From Deltaproteobacteria bacterium ADurb.Bin151 (lineage in GTDB: Bacteria > Desulfobacterota > Syntrophia > Syntrophales > Smithellaceae), in contig MWDG01000008.1 in assembly GCA_002070455.1 (NCBI GenBank), forward strand, positions 1-64,000: a stretch of DNA of 64,000 bases. The letters are read 5' to 3'. Position numbers and translations under genes: made by a program. Below the pieces are notes generated by a model. The model was not told the DNA's origin and searched no databases. It saw only the letters and a program-made list of their open reading frames with translations. Below, piece by piece: positions 43,082 to 52,150 of the stretch (position 1 is its first letter; each line of letters begins with the position of its first letter).

Positions 43082-43110
43082 TTGACAATGAGACTGAAGA
43101 CTGTTAAATA
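43082..43110 (+). promoter_or_regulatory. Sigma-70 promoter of the thi operon
   Basis: TTGACA (43082-43087), 17-bp spacer, TAAATA (43105-43110), with transcription expected to start right at the edge of the TPP riboswitch. Confidence 0.65.
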
Positions 43111-43118
43111 CAACGAAC

Positions 43119-43200
43119 AAATTCGGGGTGGCAGTTATGAAATTCTGTCTGAGATCATACCCGTTGAACCTGATCCGGATAATGCCGGCGGAGGGAGAAT
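43119..43200 (+). promoter_or_regulatory. TPP riboswitch (THI element)
   Basis: All conserved blocks are present in order: TTCGGGGTG, TCTGAGATCATACCCGTTGAACC, TGATCCGGATAATGCCGGCG and GAGGGA. The ATTC/GAAT ends close the outer stem. It lies between the promoter and thiM. A strong terminator follows at 43213-43249, indicating control by transcription termination when TPP is bound. Confidence 0.95.
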
Positions 43201-43212
43201 AAAGAAGATTTG

Positions 43213-43249
43213 AAAAACCCTTTTCCCGTTCGGCAGAAGGGTTTTTTTT
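43213..43249 (+). terminator. Riboswitch-controlled intrinsic terminator
   Basis: AAAAACCCTT (43213-43222) pairs with AAGGGTTTTT (43237-43246), followed by an unbroken T run. It sits 12 bp after the TPP aptamer and before the thiM ribosome-binding site. Confidence 0.85.
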
Positions 43250-43281
43250 AATTGGTTCTGAACTTTAGAGGAGACAGAAAA

Positions 43282-44085
43282 ATGAAACTTACAGCAGCGG
43301 AAATTTATCGGTCAGTTGAGGATATTCGTGCAAGAAGTCCATTGATTCATAACATCACAAACTACGTGGTCATGAACAACACGGCCAATGCGCTTCTGGC
43401 TCTCGGCGCATCACCGGTGATGATCCACGCCGAAGAAGAAGTCGCCGACATGGCGGCCATGGCCTCGGCGCTGGTGATCAATGTTGGTACGATCAGTGAA
43501 CCCTGGGCGCGGGGAATGTTCAAGGCTTTCGCTGCGGCCTGGGAAAACGGCGTTCCAGTGGTGATCGATCCGGTGGGCGCCGGAGCAACGCCCTATCGGA
43601 CCCTTAAGATTCGGGAACTGATCAATGTCGCTGAACCGAAGATTATTCGTGGCAATGCATCTGAAATTATGGCGCTTACGGACAGCAGTCTTCAAACCAA
43701 AGGGGTCGACAGCACAGCTGCTTCAGGTGAGGCGCTTCAGACGGCCAGGATCATCAGCAAAGAAAGAAACTGCACCGTGTGCATCAGTGGAGAGATCGAT
43801 TATGTTGTCCAGGGAGACAGGATGGTAAAAATTGCCAACGGCCATCCAATGATGACAAAAGTTACCGGATTGGGCTGCACGGCCACTGCTCTTTGCGGGG
43901 CTTTCGCAGCCGTTGAAAAAGACGGTCTGGCCGCCGCGGCCAAAGCAATGGCAGTCATGGGCATTACGGGGGAGATGGCAGCCGAAAAGTCGTCGGGACC
44001 CGGCTCTTTACAGATGCATTTTCTGGATATTTTGTATAACCTGTCAGAAAGTGACATCCATCTGCGCCTGAAAGTGGAGGAATAG
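43282..44085 (+). CDS. thiM: Hydroxyethylthiazole kinase
   Basis: Phosphorylates 4-methyl-5-(2-hydroxyethyl)thiazole in thiamine salvage. About 267 residues: SPLIHNITNYVVMNNTANALLALGASPVM at the N-terminus, VVIDPVGAGATPYR, RGNASEIMAL and the ribokinase-like KVTGLGCTATALCGAF with its catalytic cysteine-containing loop. ATG 43282 has AGAGGAG 9 nt upstream. Under the TPP riboswitch, 2 bp before thiE. Confidence 0.95.
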   Translation: MKLTAAEIYRSVEDIRARSPLIHNITNYVVMNNTANALLALGASPVMIHAEEEVADMAAMASALVINVGTISEPWARGMFKAFAAAWENGVPVVIDPVGAGATPYRTLKIRELINVAEPKIIRGNASEIMALTDSSLQTKGVDSTAASGEALQTARIISKERNCTVCISGEIDYVVQGDRMVKIANGHPMMTKVTGLGCTATALCGAFAAVEKDGLAAAAKAMAVMGITGEMAAEKSSGPGSLQMHFLDILYNLSESDIHLRLKVEE

Positions 44086-44087
44086 CT

Positions 44088-44720
44088 GTGCGAGGTGTTT
44101 ATCTGGTGACGGACCGCGGCTTATGTCTCAACCGATCGCTGCAGGATGTCGTGCTAATGGCAGTGCGAGGTGGCGTGTCGTACATTCAATTGCGGGAGAA
44201 GGACCTGCCGACAAGTGATTTCATCGAGGAAGCCGCGGCCGTAAAAAAAATTCTGCTTCCTTTTCAGGTTCCCCTGATTATTAATGACCGAATGGATGTA
44301 GCACTGGCCTGCGGGGCGGATGGTGTGCATCTCGGTCAGCAGGATATGCCTTATGACAAAGCCCGTAAGCTGATGGGAGAAAAAGCGATCATCGGGCTGT
44401 CGGTGGAAACCTGGGAGGATGTCGAGTCTGTTGAAAAACTGGATGTAAATTATATCGGAGTGAGTCCTGTATTTGCCACGCCGACCAAGACAGACACGAA
44501 AGAACCATGGGGACTTGCAGGATTAAGGAAAATCCGGGCTTTCAGCCGTCATATCCTGGTGGCCATCGGCGGGATCAACATTTCCAATGCGCAGGCCGTC
44601 GCAGAGGCGGGCGCCGACTGCCTGGCTGTTGTTTCAGCAGTCTGTTCAGCTGATGATCCGGCATCTGCTGCGACAGAACTCAAAAATATCATGGATGAAG
44701 TGACAAAAAAACGTGGCTGA
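44088..44720 (+). CDS. thiE: Thiamine-phosphate synthase
   Basis: Couples HMP-PP and thiazole phosphate to thiamine monophosphate. A 210-residue TIM barrel with VSYIQLREKDL, INDRMDVALACGADGVHLGQQD, and GVSPVFATPTKTD (diphosphate binding), then LVAIGGINISNAQAV. GTG start with GGAGG upstream. Together with thiM this is a salvage pair; no thiC or thiG is in view. Confidence 0.95.
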   Translation: MRGVYLVTDRGLCLNRSLQDVVLMAVRGGVSYIQLREKDLPTSDFIEEAAAVKKILLPFQVPLIINDRMDVALACGADGVHLGQQDMPYDKARKLMGEKAIIGLSVETWEDVESVEKLDVNYIGVSPVFATPTKTDTKEPWGLAGLRKIRAFSRHILVAIGGINISNAQAVAEAGADCLAVVSAVCSADDPASAATELKNIMDEVTKKRG

Positions 44721-44826
44721 ACCGGGTTGAAAGATTGAGGTGTCTTTTTACAGCCCGTTCAAATGTCGGGTGTCCCGATGCGCTGACCTTTGCAGGCTAG
44801 CGTTATCTCACAAACGTCAATCACCG

Positions 44827-46293
44827 TCAGGCAGCATCAGCCTTCATGCTTTCTCTTTTTTCGTAGTACTTCCACACGGCCGCCATGGCTCTTACTGCGC
44901 GTTCTGGATCCTGATAAACCGGAATGCCACGGTCCAGCAGAGTCCGGATCATTTTTTCCTGAAGGCTGCGATAGGTAAACCCAACAATCGGCTTATCGGG
45001 GTGCAGCCTGGTGAGACTGAAGAATTTCTCCGCGTAGTCAATGCTCAGTTTGTCCGTTTCCAAGGCGACCAGATCCTCCTCAATGCCCATTTCGCCCAGG
45101 ATTCGTTCGATGAAAATTCCCGGAGAGACAAAATAAGCAAGGAGCATATCCGTCTGTTTGTCCTGGAGAAGAATGTCCGGAATACTGAAAAAATCCTCCG
45201 CAGGATTTTTGCTGAAGGTCATGTCCACGGGGTTGGCCGTGCTGGCGGTTTTTGGAATCAGGGGTTTGAGCTTCTCCACGGTTTCGGGTGACAGGCGCGG
45301 AAGTGAAAGTCCTGAGCGTCCGCAGGAATCCGCTGCCGTTGCACCGGGTCCTCCGGAATGCGTCTGGACAACGACCCGGTTTCCCGCAGGGCGGGGCAGC
45401 GTTCCCAGGGCCAGCGCGTAATCGAACAGCTCGGTGAGCGTCCGGGCACGGATAATGCCGCATTGCTTAAAAATTCCGTCATAAATTTCATTGGGGCCGG
45501 ACAGAGAACCGGTATGGGAGAGCCCCGCCTGCTTTCCTGTTTCCGAACCGCCAACGTAAAGAGCAACGATGGGTTTGCGCGGGGTGATCGCTTTCGCGAT
45601 TTCCACGAACTTGTTTCCGCGGTTGATTCCTTCAATGTACAGAGTGATGACTTTCGTGTCGGGACAGGCACCCAGATATTCCAGGCAGTCCACAATATCG
45701 ATGCTGGCTTCGTTGCCCACACTTAAGGCCGTACTGAACCCCATGCCGTGGCGGTGAAGATAGTTGAACATCTGCGTAATGAAGCTTCCGCTTTGCGAGG
45801 CCAGACCGACAAAGCCGGCCGGGCAATCCGCCTTGATGGGCGTGGGATTTAGCTTGAGGTGCAGATTGGCAACGCCCAGGCAGTTGGGACCCAGAAACCG
45901 GATATCATGCCGGCGGGCGATTGCCTCCAGTTCCTTTTGCAGCAGGGCGCCTTCCGGGCCTGCTTCGCGAAACCCTCCTGAAACCACAATGGCATGACGA
46001 ATACCTTTCTTCCCGCAATCGTCAAGCGTCTGGCATACAATTTCCGTGGGCAGCACGATGACGGCCAGATCAGGAACTTTGGGCACATCCATGATGGTCG
46101 TATAGGCCGCAAGGCCGCGGACGACTTTCTCTGTGGGATGAATCGGAAATATTTCTCCTTCAAATCCCAGGGCCTGCAAAGAGGAAAGCATGATTGATCC
46201 CATGCGCATAAATGTGTTGGATGCGCCGAAAAAGGCGATGCTTTTCGGGTTGACAATCGGATAGAGAGGACTTTCAGAAATAGAACGAATCAT
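44827..46293 (-). CDS. ADP-forming acyl-CoA synthetase, alpha-type subunit (second copy)
   Basis: A 488-residue relative of the gene at 5028-6434: CoA-binding domain (SIAFFGASNTFMRMG, then FLGPNCLGVANL) and the ligase domain with the phosphohistidine in GLSHTGSLSG. Again there is no ATP-grasp domain and no beta-subunit gene nearby. The two paralogues differ widely in sequence, so they probably serve different acyl-CoAs. Its neighbours are a C_GCAxxG protein and the GlcD operon, all on the minus strand. Confidence 0.87.
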   Translation of the reverse strand: MIRSISESPLYPIVNPKSIAFFGASNTFMRMGSIMLSSLQALGFEGEIFPIHPTEKVVRGLAAYTTIMDVPKVPDLAVIVLPTEIVCQTLDDCGKKGIRHAIVVSGGFREAGPEGALLQKELEAIARRHDIRFLGPNCLGVANLHLKLNPTPIKADCPAGFVGLASQSGSFITQMFNYLHRHGMGFSTALSVGNEASIDIVDCLEYLGACPDTKVITLYIEGINRGNKFVEIAKAITPRKPIVALYVGGSETGKQAGLSHTGSLSGPNEIYDGIFKQCGIIRARTLTELFDYALALGTLPRPAGNRVVVQTHSGGPGATAADSCGRSGLSLPRLSPETVEKLKPLIPKTASTANPVDMTFSKNPAEDFFSIPDILLQDKQTDMLLAYFVSPGIFIERILGEMGIEEDLVALETDKLSIDYAEKFFSLTRLHPDKPIVGFTYRSLQEKMIRTLLDRGIPVYQDPERAVRAMAAVWKYYEKRESMKADAA

Positions 46294-46401
46294 TTGCTTA
46301 TACCTGCCTTTAAAGTTTTATTTTTATCATGGTGAATGTCTTCAGGAAGGTCCAGCCGAGACGCCGGATTTGGATAGGGGTTTCGGTATCATATTCAACT
46401 C

Positions 46402-46929
46402 CTACGCCACCGGTAATTCCACGTTCTTGCTCTTTTTATCCTGTTCGTCGAGGATGATCTCAAGCGCCATCCGGGCCGCTTTACCGACCAGCGTGGAACA
46501 GCTTTCGGCCATGTTCGCGGCAACGGCCGCTTTCAGATCCTCCATGTCATAGAGGTTGAAAAAACGGCCGAATCGCTTGATCTGAATATCATGGCACCGG
46601 CAAGAGGAAAACTCTTTTACAAACTGTTCATGAAATTTTTTGGCGAGCAGCAGCGCCCTGAGCTGCTTGCCCAATCGACCGAGGTCTTCCTTGCTTCGTC
46701 CGAAAAAGTAGCTGATGGCGATCGTGCCGCCGGAGAGCGCGCCGCAGTGGCCATCGCCGCTCAGGCCCACGCCGTCGGCCAATCCTGTCGCGGATCGGAT
46801 AACGTTTTCATCCTCCACACCCAGAACGTCGAAAATGGCGGCAATGGAGCATTGGGCGCAATTGCCACCTTTGAGTTCGCTGGCTTTTGCTTTTTGATAA
46901 ACCGCTTCAAGCATTTCTTCTCTGTTCAT
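46402..46929 (-). CDS. C_GCAxxG_C_C family redox protein
   Basis: About 175 residues from ATG 46929, with GGNCAQCSIAAIFDVLG, SGDGHCGALSGG and later cysteines in SSCRCHD and ESCSTLVG, the pattern of this putative Fe-S or redox-active family common in anaerobes. The frame is open upstream to 47076 but that part runs through a GC-rich repeat and is unlikely to be coding. GGAG lies 11 nt before the chosen start. It follows the GlcD operon in the same direction. Confidence 0.82.
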   Translation of the reverse strand: MNREEMLEAVYQKAKASELKGGNCAQCSIAAIFDVLGVEDENVIRSATGLADGVGLSGDGHCGALSGGTIAISYFFGRSKEDLGRLGKQLRALLLAKKFHEQFVKEFSSCRCHDIQIKRFGRFFNLYDMEDLKAAVAANMAESCSTLVGKAARMALEIILDEQDKKSKNVELPVA

Positions 46930-46985
46930 TTGATGATTATCTCCATGGTCATTATTTTGGACTTTGGCTTCCTTAGGATATTTCC

Positions 46986-47069
46986 CCGCCCCTGGTGGGC
47001 GGGGACCGAGGGGAGGGGGATTTGATTTCACCCTCCCCCAGCCCCTCCCGTCAAGGGAGGGGTGAGCTA
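46986..47069. repeat. G/C-run intergenic repeat with hairpin
   Basis: CCCCGCCCCTGGTGGGCGGGG and CCCCTCCCGTCAAGGGAGGGG are two strong hairpins in the gap before the Fe-S gene stop. The CCTCCCCCAGCCCCTCCCGT form is a common dispersed repeat. It may also work as a processing or pause site between genes. Confidence 0.55.
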
Positions 47070-47072
47070 AAA

Positions 47073-48248
47073 TCATTTTCGGGCCCGCTCCAGAATTTCA
47101 GCAAGGTTAAGCACTTCCATGCGGTCTTCGAGATGTTCCATCTTCACCGCATCGGAAAGCATCTTGGCACAGTTGGGGCAGCTGACCGCCAGAATATTGG
47201 CCCCCGTTTCAGCCGCTTCGCGCACGCGCACTCGCGAGGCGCTGCTCTCCGCTGTGCCCAGTATGTCTGTAAAAAAGTTGCCGCCTCCTCCGCCGCAGCA
47301 AAAGGCGTTTGGGCCGTGACGGTGCATTTCGATCAGTTCGGCTTTTGGAACGGCCTTAAGGATTTCCCGTGGCGCCTGGTAAATATTCTGATGCCGCCCC
47401 AGGTAGCAGGGATCGTGATAAGTGATTTTTGCCGGATAAGTTTTGAGCTTGATCTTTTTCTTTCGGATCAGTTCGGCCAGCACCTCACTGTAATGACGGA
47501 CCTGAAATATACCGCCGAGGCCGGGATAATCTTTTTTGAACGTGTTTAGCGCGTGGGGATCAAGCGTAATGATTTCTCTGACGCCTTTCGCCTTGAATAT
47601 ATCAACATTGGCCTGGGCCAACTGGGTAAAGAGTCCTATCTCGCCTAATACCCGTACGTCGTTGCCGTCGCAGGTTTCCTCGCTGCCGAGAATTCCGACG
47701 GAAAGGCCAGCATCCACCAGCATTTTCCCCACGCTTTTGGCCATGCGCTGTCCGACTTCATCGTAAGAGCCGACGCAGCCCGTGTAAAAGAGGTATTTGT
47801 GGTTGTTGAAGGGTTTGAGTCCTGTACCTGCGGCCCATGCGCCCCTTTCACTCTGCGGGAGCTTGTAGGGATTGCCGTTCACCGCAATGGCCTTGAAATA
47901 GTCGCGCACGCCCGGTGGAATCCTGCCTTCGCCCACCAGCTCGGCACGGGTTTCCTGAAAGATGTCCGGCAGAAAATCCTTGAATTTGGGAAAGACGCAC
48001 TGGTTTTTGCAGTTGTCGCACGCCACACAGGAAAACATGATTTCGGCAAAGCGCGCAGAAGTTTCAATTTCGCCTGCAAGCCAGGCGCGGGTCAACCACA
48101 TGCGGCCTCCCGGGGCGAAGGTGTCCCAGCCGAAAGCTTTGTAGGAAGGGCAGTTGAAATCGCTGTAGTTGGACGGATACCTGCAGTAGCCGCAGCGAAA
48201 GCAGCGATGCACGATATTTTCATGTTCGATGTGTCGTACATAGGTCAT
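47073..48248 (-). CDS. CCG-domain iron-sulfur protein (HdrD/GlcF-like)
   Basis: A 391-residue protein with ferredoxin-type cysteines near the N-terminus (CFRCGYC and CVACDNCKNQC) and CCG domains: YTGCVGSYDEVG, TYHDPCYLGRH, FCCGGGGGNFF and SCPNCAKML. CCG domains hold the noncubane or thiol-active Fe-S sites of heterodisulfide reductase and glycolate oxidase. It is the third gene of an operon, overlapping glcD-like by 4 bp, and would pass electrons from the flavoprotein. Confidence 0.87.
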   Translation of the reverse strand: MTYVRHIEHENIVHRCFRCGYCRYPSNYSDFNCPSYKAFGWDTFAPGGRMWLTRAWLAGEIETSARFAEIMFSCVACDNCKNQCVFPKFKDFLPDIFQETRAELVGEGRIPPGVRDYFKAIAVNGNPYKLPQSERGAWAAGTGLKPFNNHKYLFYTGCVGSYDEVGQRMAKSVGKMLVDAGLSVGILGSEETCDGNDVRVLGEIGLFTQLAQANVDIFKAKGVREIITLDPHALNTFKKDYPGLGGIFQVRHYSEVLAELIRKKKIKLKTYPAKITYHDPCYLGRHQNIYQAPREILKAVPKAELIEMHRHGPNAFCCGGGGGNFFTDILGTAESSASRVRVREAAETGANILAVSCPNCAKMLSDAVKMEHLEDRMEVLNLAEILERARK

Positions 48249-49627
48249 GCGTTCACCTCCCAGTTGCCGGGGTTCATGATCCCCTGTGGATCGAGATTGT
48301 TCTTGATCATCAAAAGGAGATTGCGCGCGTTGGGTTCCATTCTTTCGAGTGTCATTTTCTGTTCCTTGAAATTAGGCTTCCAGGGAATGCCGCCCATGTC
48401 CAGAGCAAAAGCCATCGCCTCATCCAGAGCATTTTCCACGCGCTCCATCATCGCCGGGTCGTTGCGGTTGAAGGCGAAAGAGATGCTGAACATCATAGCG
48501 TGCCCGCCGGAAATGAGCCTGGCCGCGCTGGCGTAGAGAACATTATATTTGGCGGCGAGTTCCACCAGCTTTGCGGCGTATTGCGGGAAATGTTCAATTG
48601 GTGCGATGGGCCCGGAGTATTCGAACCCGCCGCCTTTGGGCACATCGGCGAAATCGGCGATGTTGCGGCCGGGCATTTCCAGGAGAACGGATTTCATATA
48701 CTGTATCGCCATAAAGCCGCCGTCCTTGGAATCCATATATTCCTGCAAGGTATCCCAGATCATCTTCCGCTTGAATTCGATTTCTTCTGCCGTGTCGCCG
48801 GTGAAGAAAATCGTGATATGGAAGTTGCCCAGAAACATGAGAGGCTTGGGCTGGAACCAGACGTTGATGTCCTCGAGCATTTCCAGATGGGTCAGCTTGT
48901 AAAGAATGTGCGGAATCAAATCGACCCGGTCCGTGACAAACAATTCGGCATCGCGAATTTTTTTGTTGGGGTAAAGCTTGAGACCGACCTTGGTGATGAT
49001 GCCCGTACAGCCCAGCCAGCCCAGAAAAAGTCCCGACAGGTCCGGCAGTGTGGGACCTTTGGAAATCCAGTAGGGGCCGATTGAGGGCGAACCGATCAGG
49101 CAGATTTCGCCCGTAGGCAGAACTACTTCGAGCCCCGTGACCATGTCTGAGTTAAAACCGTATTGATTGGTGAGCCTGCCCTGGCCGTGCAGGGAAACGT
49201 TTGCAGCAATGGTTGTGGCCGGAGGTGCGTCGGGAATGCTGTGCCTCAGCGTCGGATGGTTTTTTTGCAGGTAAGCTTTGAGGGCGCCCTGGGATGTTCC
49301 GCCTTCCACAACCACATAGCGGGCCATGGGGTTGACTTGCAGAATTTTATTCATCCGCTTCATGTCCATCACAATGCCGCCTTTGAGCGGAATCACAAGT
49401 CCTGCCAACGACATGCCGTTTCCCATTGGAATAACGGGAATTTTTTGCCGGTTTGCCAGCCTGACGATTTTCTGGACTTCTTCGGTGGTTTGCGGTGCGA
49501 CCACATAATCTGGTCTGTGCGGCGCGAGCACACCGGGATCGCGTGAATAAAACCAGAGTTCTTCCGGAGCGTCGGACACGCCCCGTTCGCCGACAATATC
49601 CACCAGGGATTTTCGAATGTCACTCAT
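48245..49627 (-). CDS. FAD-binding oxidase, GlcD/D-lactate dehydrogenase type
   Basis: A 460-residue VAO-family flavoprotein: FAD-binding PCMH region with VIPMGNGMSLAGLVIPLKGGIVMDM, the VEGGTSQGALKAYL segment, and TGLEVVLPTGEI. The C-terminal half is the GlcD-like cap. It oxidises a 2-hydroxy acid such as lactate, glycolate or a hydroxyacyl analogue. ATGA overlaps join it to a CCG Fe-S protein on each side. Confidence 0.9.
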   Translation of the reverse strand: MSDIRKSLVDIVGERGVSDAPEELWFYSRDPGVLAPHRPDYVVAPQTTEEVQKIVRLANRQKIPVIPMGNGMSLAGLVIPLKGGIVMDMKRMNKILQVNPMARYVVVEGGTSQGALKAYLQKNHPTLRHSIPDAPPATTIAANVSLHGQGRLTNQYGFNSDMVTGLEVVLPTGEICLIGSPSIGPYWISKGPTLPDLSGLFLGWLGCTGIITKVGLKLYPNKKIRDAELFVTDRVDLIPHILYKLTHLEMLEDINVWFQPKPLMFLGNFHITIFFTGDTAEEIEFKRKMIWDTLQEYMDSKDGGFMAIQYMKSVLLEMPGRNIADFADVPKGGGFEYSGPIAPIEHFPQYAAKLVELAAKYNVLYASAARLISGGHAMMFSISFAFNRNDPAMMERVENALDEAMAFALDMGGIPWKPNFKEQKMTLERMEPNARNLLLMIKNNLDPQGIMNPGNWEVNA

Positions 49628-50655
49628 ATCGTTCCCCTTTCTTTTTCACCGATGGCCATTTTGCAAAGATCGATGATGTGAACCGGTTTGAGTCCCCGCT
49701 TCGCGACTTTTTCCGAGAGAGAAATCTGGCAGGCCGGACAGTTGAATACACAGTATTCGGCGCCGACCTTTACCATGTCGTCAATATTGCGCTTGACCAC
49801 GTCGTCGGCCAGTTTGTAGCCGGAAATGGAGCGCAGAATCTCCGCGCAGCAAAGAGCGTTTTTGTCCTGATAGGTTCTTTTGGGCGCTTTGACGCCGATG
49901 AGCTGGAAGATTTTTTTGACCACCGGCAATTTATCGGGAATGAGCCGGTTGGAGCAGGAACGCTGGTAAGCAATGGTGATGTTCAGAGGTTTGATTTTAT
50001 CTTTGAGTTCTTTCATTCGCTGGAGAACATAATCCAGGTAGTAAACCGGCTTGAAAGGCACCTCCATTCCGTAAGCGGAAGCAATTGAAGTAAGCGTGCC
50101 ATAGCATTCGTCATGCAGGCAGATAACCTCCTTCACACCAAGTTTGCGGTAGTTCTCGATGACGACAGGCAGCCTTTCTTTGATGACCGACATACGGGCA
50201 AAGTGTGTATGGACAGCCGGGCACATGAATTCCGCTCCGAAAACGCCCGCGGAGGCGACATCCTTGAAGATTTCTCCGGTGCCCAGCGCCCCCAGGTCGG
50301 GAATATAGCAGCAGGAGAGCGCCTTGTCTTTCACGTCACCTACCAGGTACTTGCCCTGCATTTTTGTCATGTTAATCCATTGATTGGTAATAGGACGCGG
50401 TGCGGTAAACATCCCTTTTTCCTCGCGCCGCTCTGAGATAAGATAAAAGGGGTGGTTGCCCCGAGTGCAGTATTCTTCGCAGGCATAGCAGGTCATGCAT
50501 TCAGTAAGGACCCGCGAGTCCTTGCCTTTCATGATTTTCATCATTTCCCCGTGAGCCTCCTTGTGTCCGCTAAATTTCATATACTGGCATTTAAGCAGAC
50601 AGTCGGCGGACCTGCAGCTTGCGCAAACCTTTTGATCAAATTTCAGTTGATGCAC
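49624..50655 (-). CDS. CCG-domain iron-sulfur protein, operon first gene
   Basis: A 343-residue protein with N-terminal cysteines (CASCRSADCLLKC; CMTCYACEEYC) for Fe-S clusters, then a first CCG-type segment around SCCYIPDLG and a second containing CLHDECYG and CCAEIL with FNCPACQISL. The start is GTG 50655 with a strong GGAGGTG upstream. A 7-bp palindrome (50672-50689) lies just before it. The three-gene operon forms a flavin-to-Fe-S electron path, plausibly to quinone or a soluble acceptor. Confidence 0.85.
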   Translation of the reverse strand: MHQLKFDQKVCASCRSADCLLKCQYMKFSGHKEAHGEMMKIMKGKDSRVLTECMTCYACEEYCTRGNHPFYLISERREEKGMFTAPRPITNQWINMTKMQGKYLVGDVKDKALSCCYIPDLGALGTGEIFKDVASAGVFGAEFMCPAVHTHFARMSVIKERLPVVIENYRKLGVKEVICLHDECYGTLTSIASAYGMEVPFKPVYYLDYVLQRMKELKDKIKPLNITIAYQRSCSNRLIPDKLPVVKKIFQLIGVKAPKRTYQDKNALCCAEILRSISGYKLADDVVKRNIDDMVKVGAEYCVFNCPACQISLSEKVAKRGLKPVHIIDLCKMAIGEKERGTI

Positions 50656-50671
50656 GAAATCACCTCCATGA

Positions 50672-50689
50672 ATTAAACAACCGTTTAAT
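50672..50689 (-). promoter_or_regulatory. Palindromic operator before the GlcD/CCG operon
   Basis: ATTAAAC (50672-50678) and GTTTAAT (50683-50689) form a perfect inverted repeat with a 4-bp spacer, 17 bp upstream of the first gene. The shape suits a TetR- or GntR-type dimer; no such regulator is adjacent, only an AraC-type gene upstream. Confidence 0.5.
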
Positions 50690-50770
50690 GATTACCTTAC
50701 GTCAATGTTCCGCTTGTCAGGCGCCCTTGGGTTTGCGGAGATCCACTATACAAAAAAATTATGTTGACCG

Positions 50771-51631
50771 CTACCGCTCACGGGCCAAAATTGTTTTGCT
50801 GTGCAGGTCATTCAGGGCCGAGGGATTTCGACCGTAAGCCTCTTTGAATGACGATGAAAAGTGGGAGAGATTTTCAAAGCCAACCTCAAGATAAACATCC
50901 GAAGGTGCTTTATGTTTTTCCTTGATCAGGTAATAGGCGTGCTCGAGTCGTTTTTTCTTGAGCCAGCGGCTGGGCGGCTCATCGAATATTTTCCTGAAGT
51001 CCCGTTTGAAGGTAGAAAGGCTGCGGCCGGTCATTCTTGAAAAGGTCTCCAGGGGGACGTTGAAAACGAAGTTCTTGCTCATGAAGTCTTCCAGATCGAT
51101 TTTACCCGGATCCGTGAAATGAAAAAGGGATTCGAACAGGCATAGATCCAGCTGTCTGATGATCAAAACGGCTTCCCGGGTTTTGATGTCGCTTAGCTCC
51201 TGGCCGAGCGACATACCGGATTCGAAATATAAACGAAGCGATTCAAAAAGATTGTCCATGAGTGGCGAGGGCGGCAGTTTCTTGATCCGGCAATACGCGG
51301 TGGTGCGGTCGGTTGACGGGTCGTAAGCGATACCTTCTTTTTTCAGATGATCCAAAAGAAAGGTTTTGCGGATGAAGATGCTCAACGTTTTGAAAGGTTC
51401 GCCTTCATCCTGCGGATATTTTGTAAATTTGGCCAAGGTGTTTCTGCGGACAAATAGGGTGTTTCCTTTTTCAAACGTGTGCACCGAATCCGCCTCCACG
51501 ACAGAAAGACTTCCGGAAAGAACATGAATCAGGACATGCGCCGGCACAAACTGTTCTTTTTCGGTCATTTGGTTCGCCCTGACGGAACTAAAAATGCTCT
51601 GGCGAATGAAACTGAAATTTTCCTCAGCCAT
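50771..51631 (-). CDS. AraC-family transcriptional regulator
   Basis: A 286-residue protein: an N-terminal cupin-like ligand domain (HVLIHVLSGSLSVVEAD) and a C-terminal double helix-turn-helix (GRSLSTFKRDFRKIFDEPPSRWLKKKRLEHAYYLI and VGFENLSHFSSSFKEAYGRNPSAL). It lies 115 bp upstream of the GlcD/CCG operon on the same strand and may activate it. Confidence 0.88.
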   Translation of the reverse strand: MAEENFSFIRQSIFSSVRANQMTEKEQFVPAHVLIHVLSGSLSVVEADSVHTFEKGNTLFVRRNTLAKFTKYPQDEGEPFKTLSIFIRKTFLLDHLKKEGIAYDPSTDRTTAYCRIKKLPPSPLMDNLFESLRLYFESGMSLGQELSDIKTREAVLIIRQLDLCLFESLFHFTDPGKIDLEDFMSKNFVFNVPLETFSRMTGRSLSTFKRDFRKIFDEPPSRWLKKKRLEHAYYLIKEKHKAPSDVYLEVGFENLSHFSSSFKEAYGRNPSALNDLHSKTILARER

Positions 51632-52150
51632 GGTTTTTCGTGCCCGTTAGCCGGAGTGTCCGGAGCGGTTATTTATTTATCCGTTATCGGTGCGTTGGTG
51701 TTCCCCGGTGCCTGTGGGTGCAGGTATATCCGATTCGGATCGTACTGGTTTATGATGCGATCTTGTTCCTTGATCGGATCATATAAATTCTATAACACTT
51801 TCTACAATCTCGTAAAAGAAAATATATCATATTCATATAACCTGGAGCCAGTTGTATGTTTTGTCCGGTTGTAAAATGTAAAGATCATTTTAAGTTCGCA
51901 TTAATCAATAGGATCGAACAAGATAAAATACACTCTCTGCAAGGTTTTGTATTCCTTCGCATAATCACTTGTGTGTGACTGCATTTCTGTGTAAAACGAC
52001 TTTACAGGTGATCAATGCCAACACGTATGTGCATTTAGAAACGTACTGTAATTCCTGGCAGCATTGTCCAATCGTTTTCTAAGGATTGTATTTACTTGCA
52101 TCTTATGAAGACGACATATGGACTCGCAGTATTATTTCTGAAAGTAATTG
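51632..52150. other. AT-rich intergenic region
   Basis: 519 bp between the AraC gene start and the end of the HEAT protein. No gene or clear RNA element was recognised. ATCTTGTTC (51760-51768) and GAACAAGAT (51917-51925) are an inverted pair about 150 bp apart, of unknown meaning. The AraC promoter must lie at the left part. Confidence 0.4.

Noticed and set aside
46930-47076. N-terminal extension of the C_GCAxxG protein
   Set aside because: Those codons run through the G/C-run repeat and have no homology; an internal ATG with GGAG is better.
51760-51925. Distant inverted pair ATCTTGTTC/GAACAAGAT
   Set aside because: Only 9 bp and about 150 bp apart; expected by chance at this scale and not linked to any gene feature.
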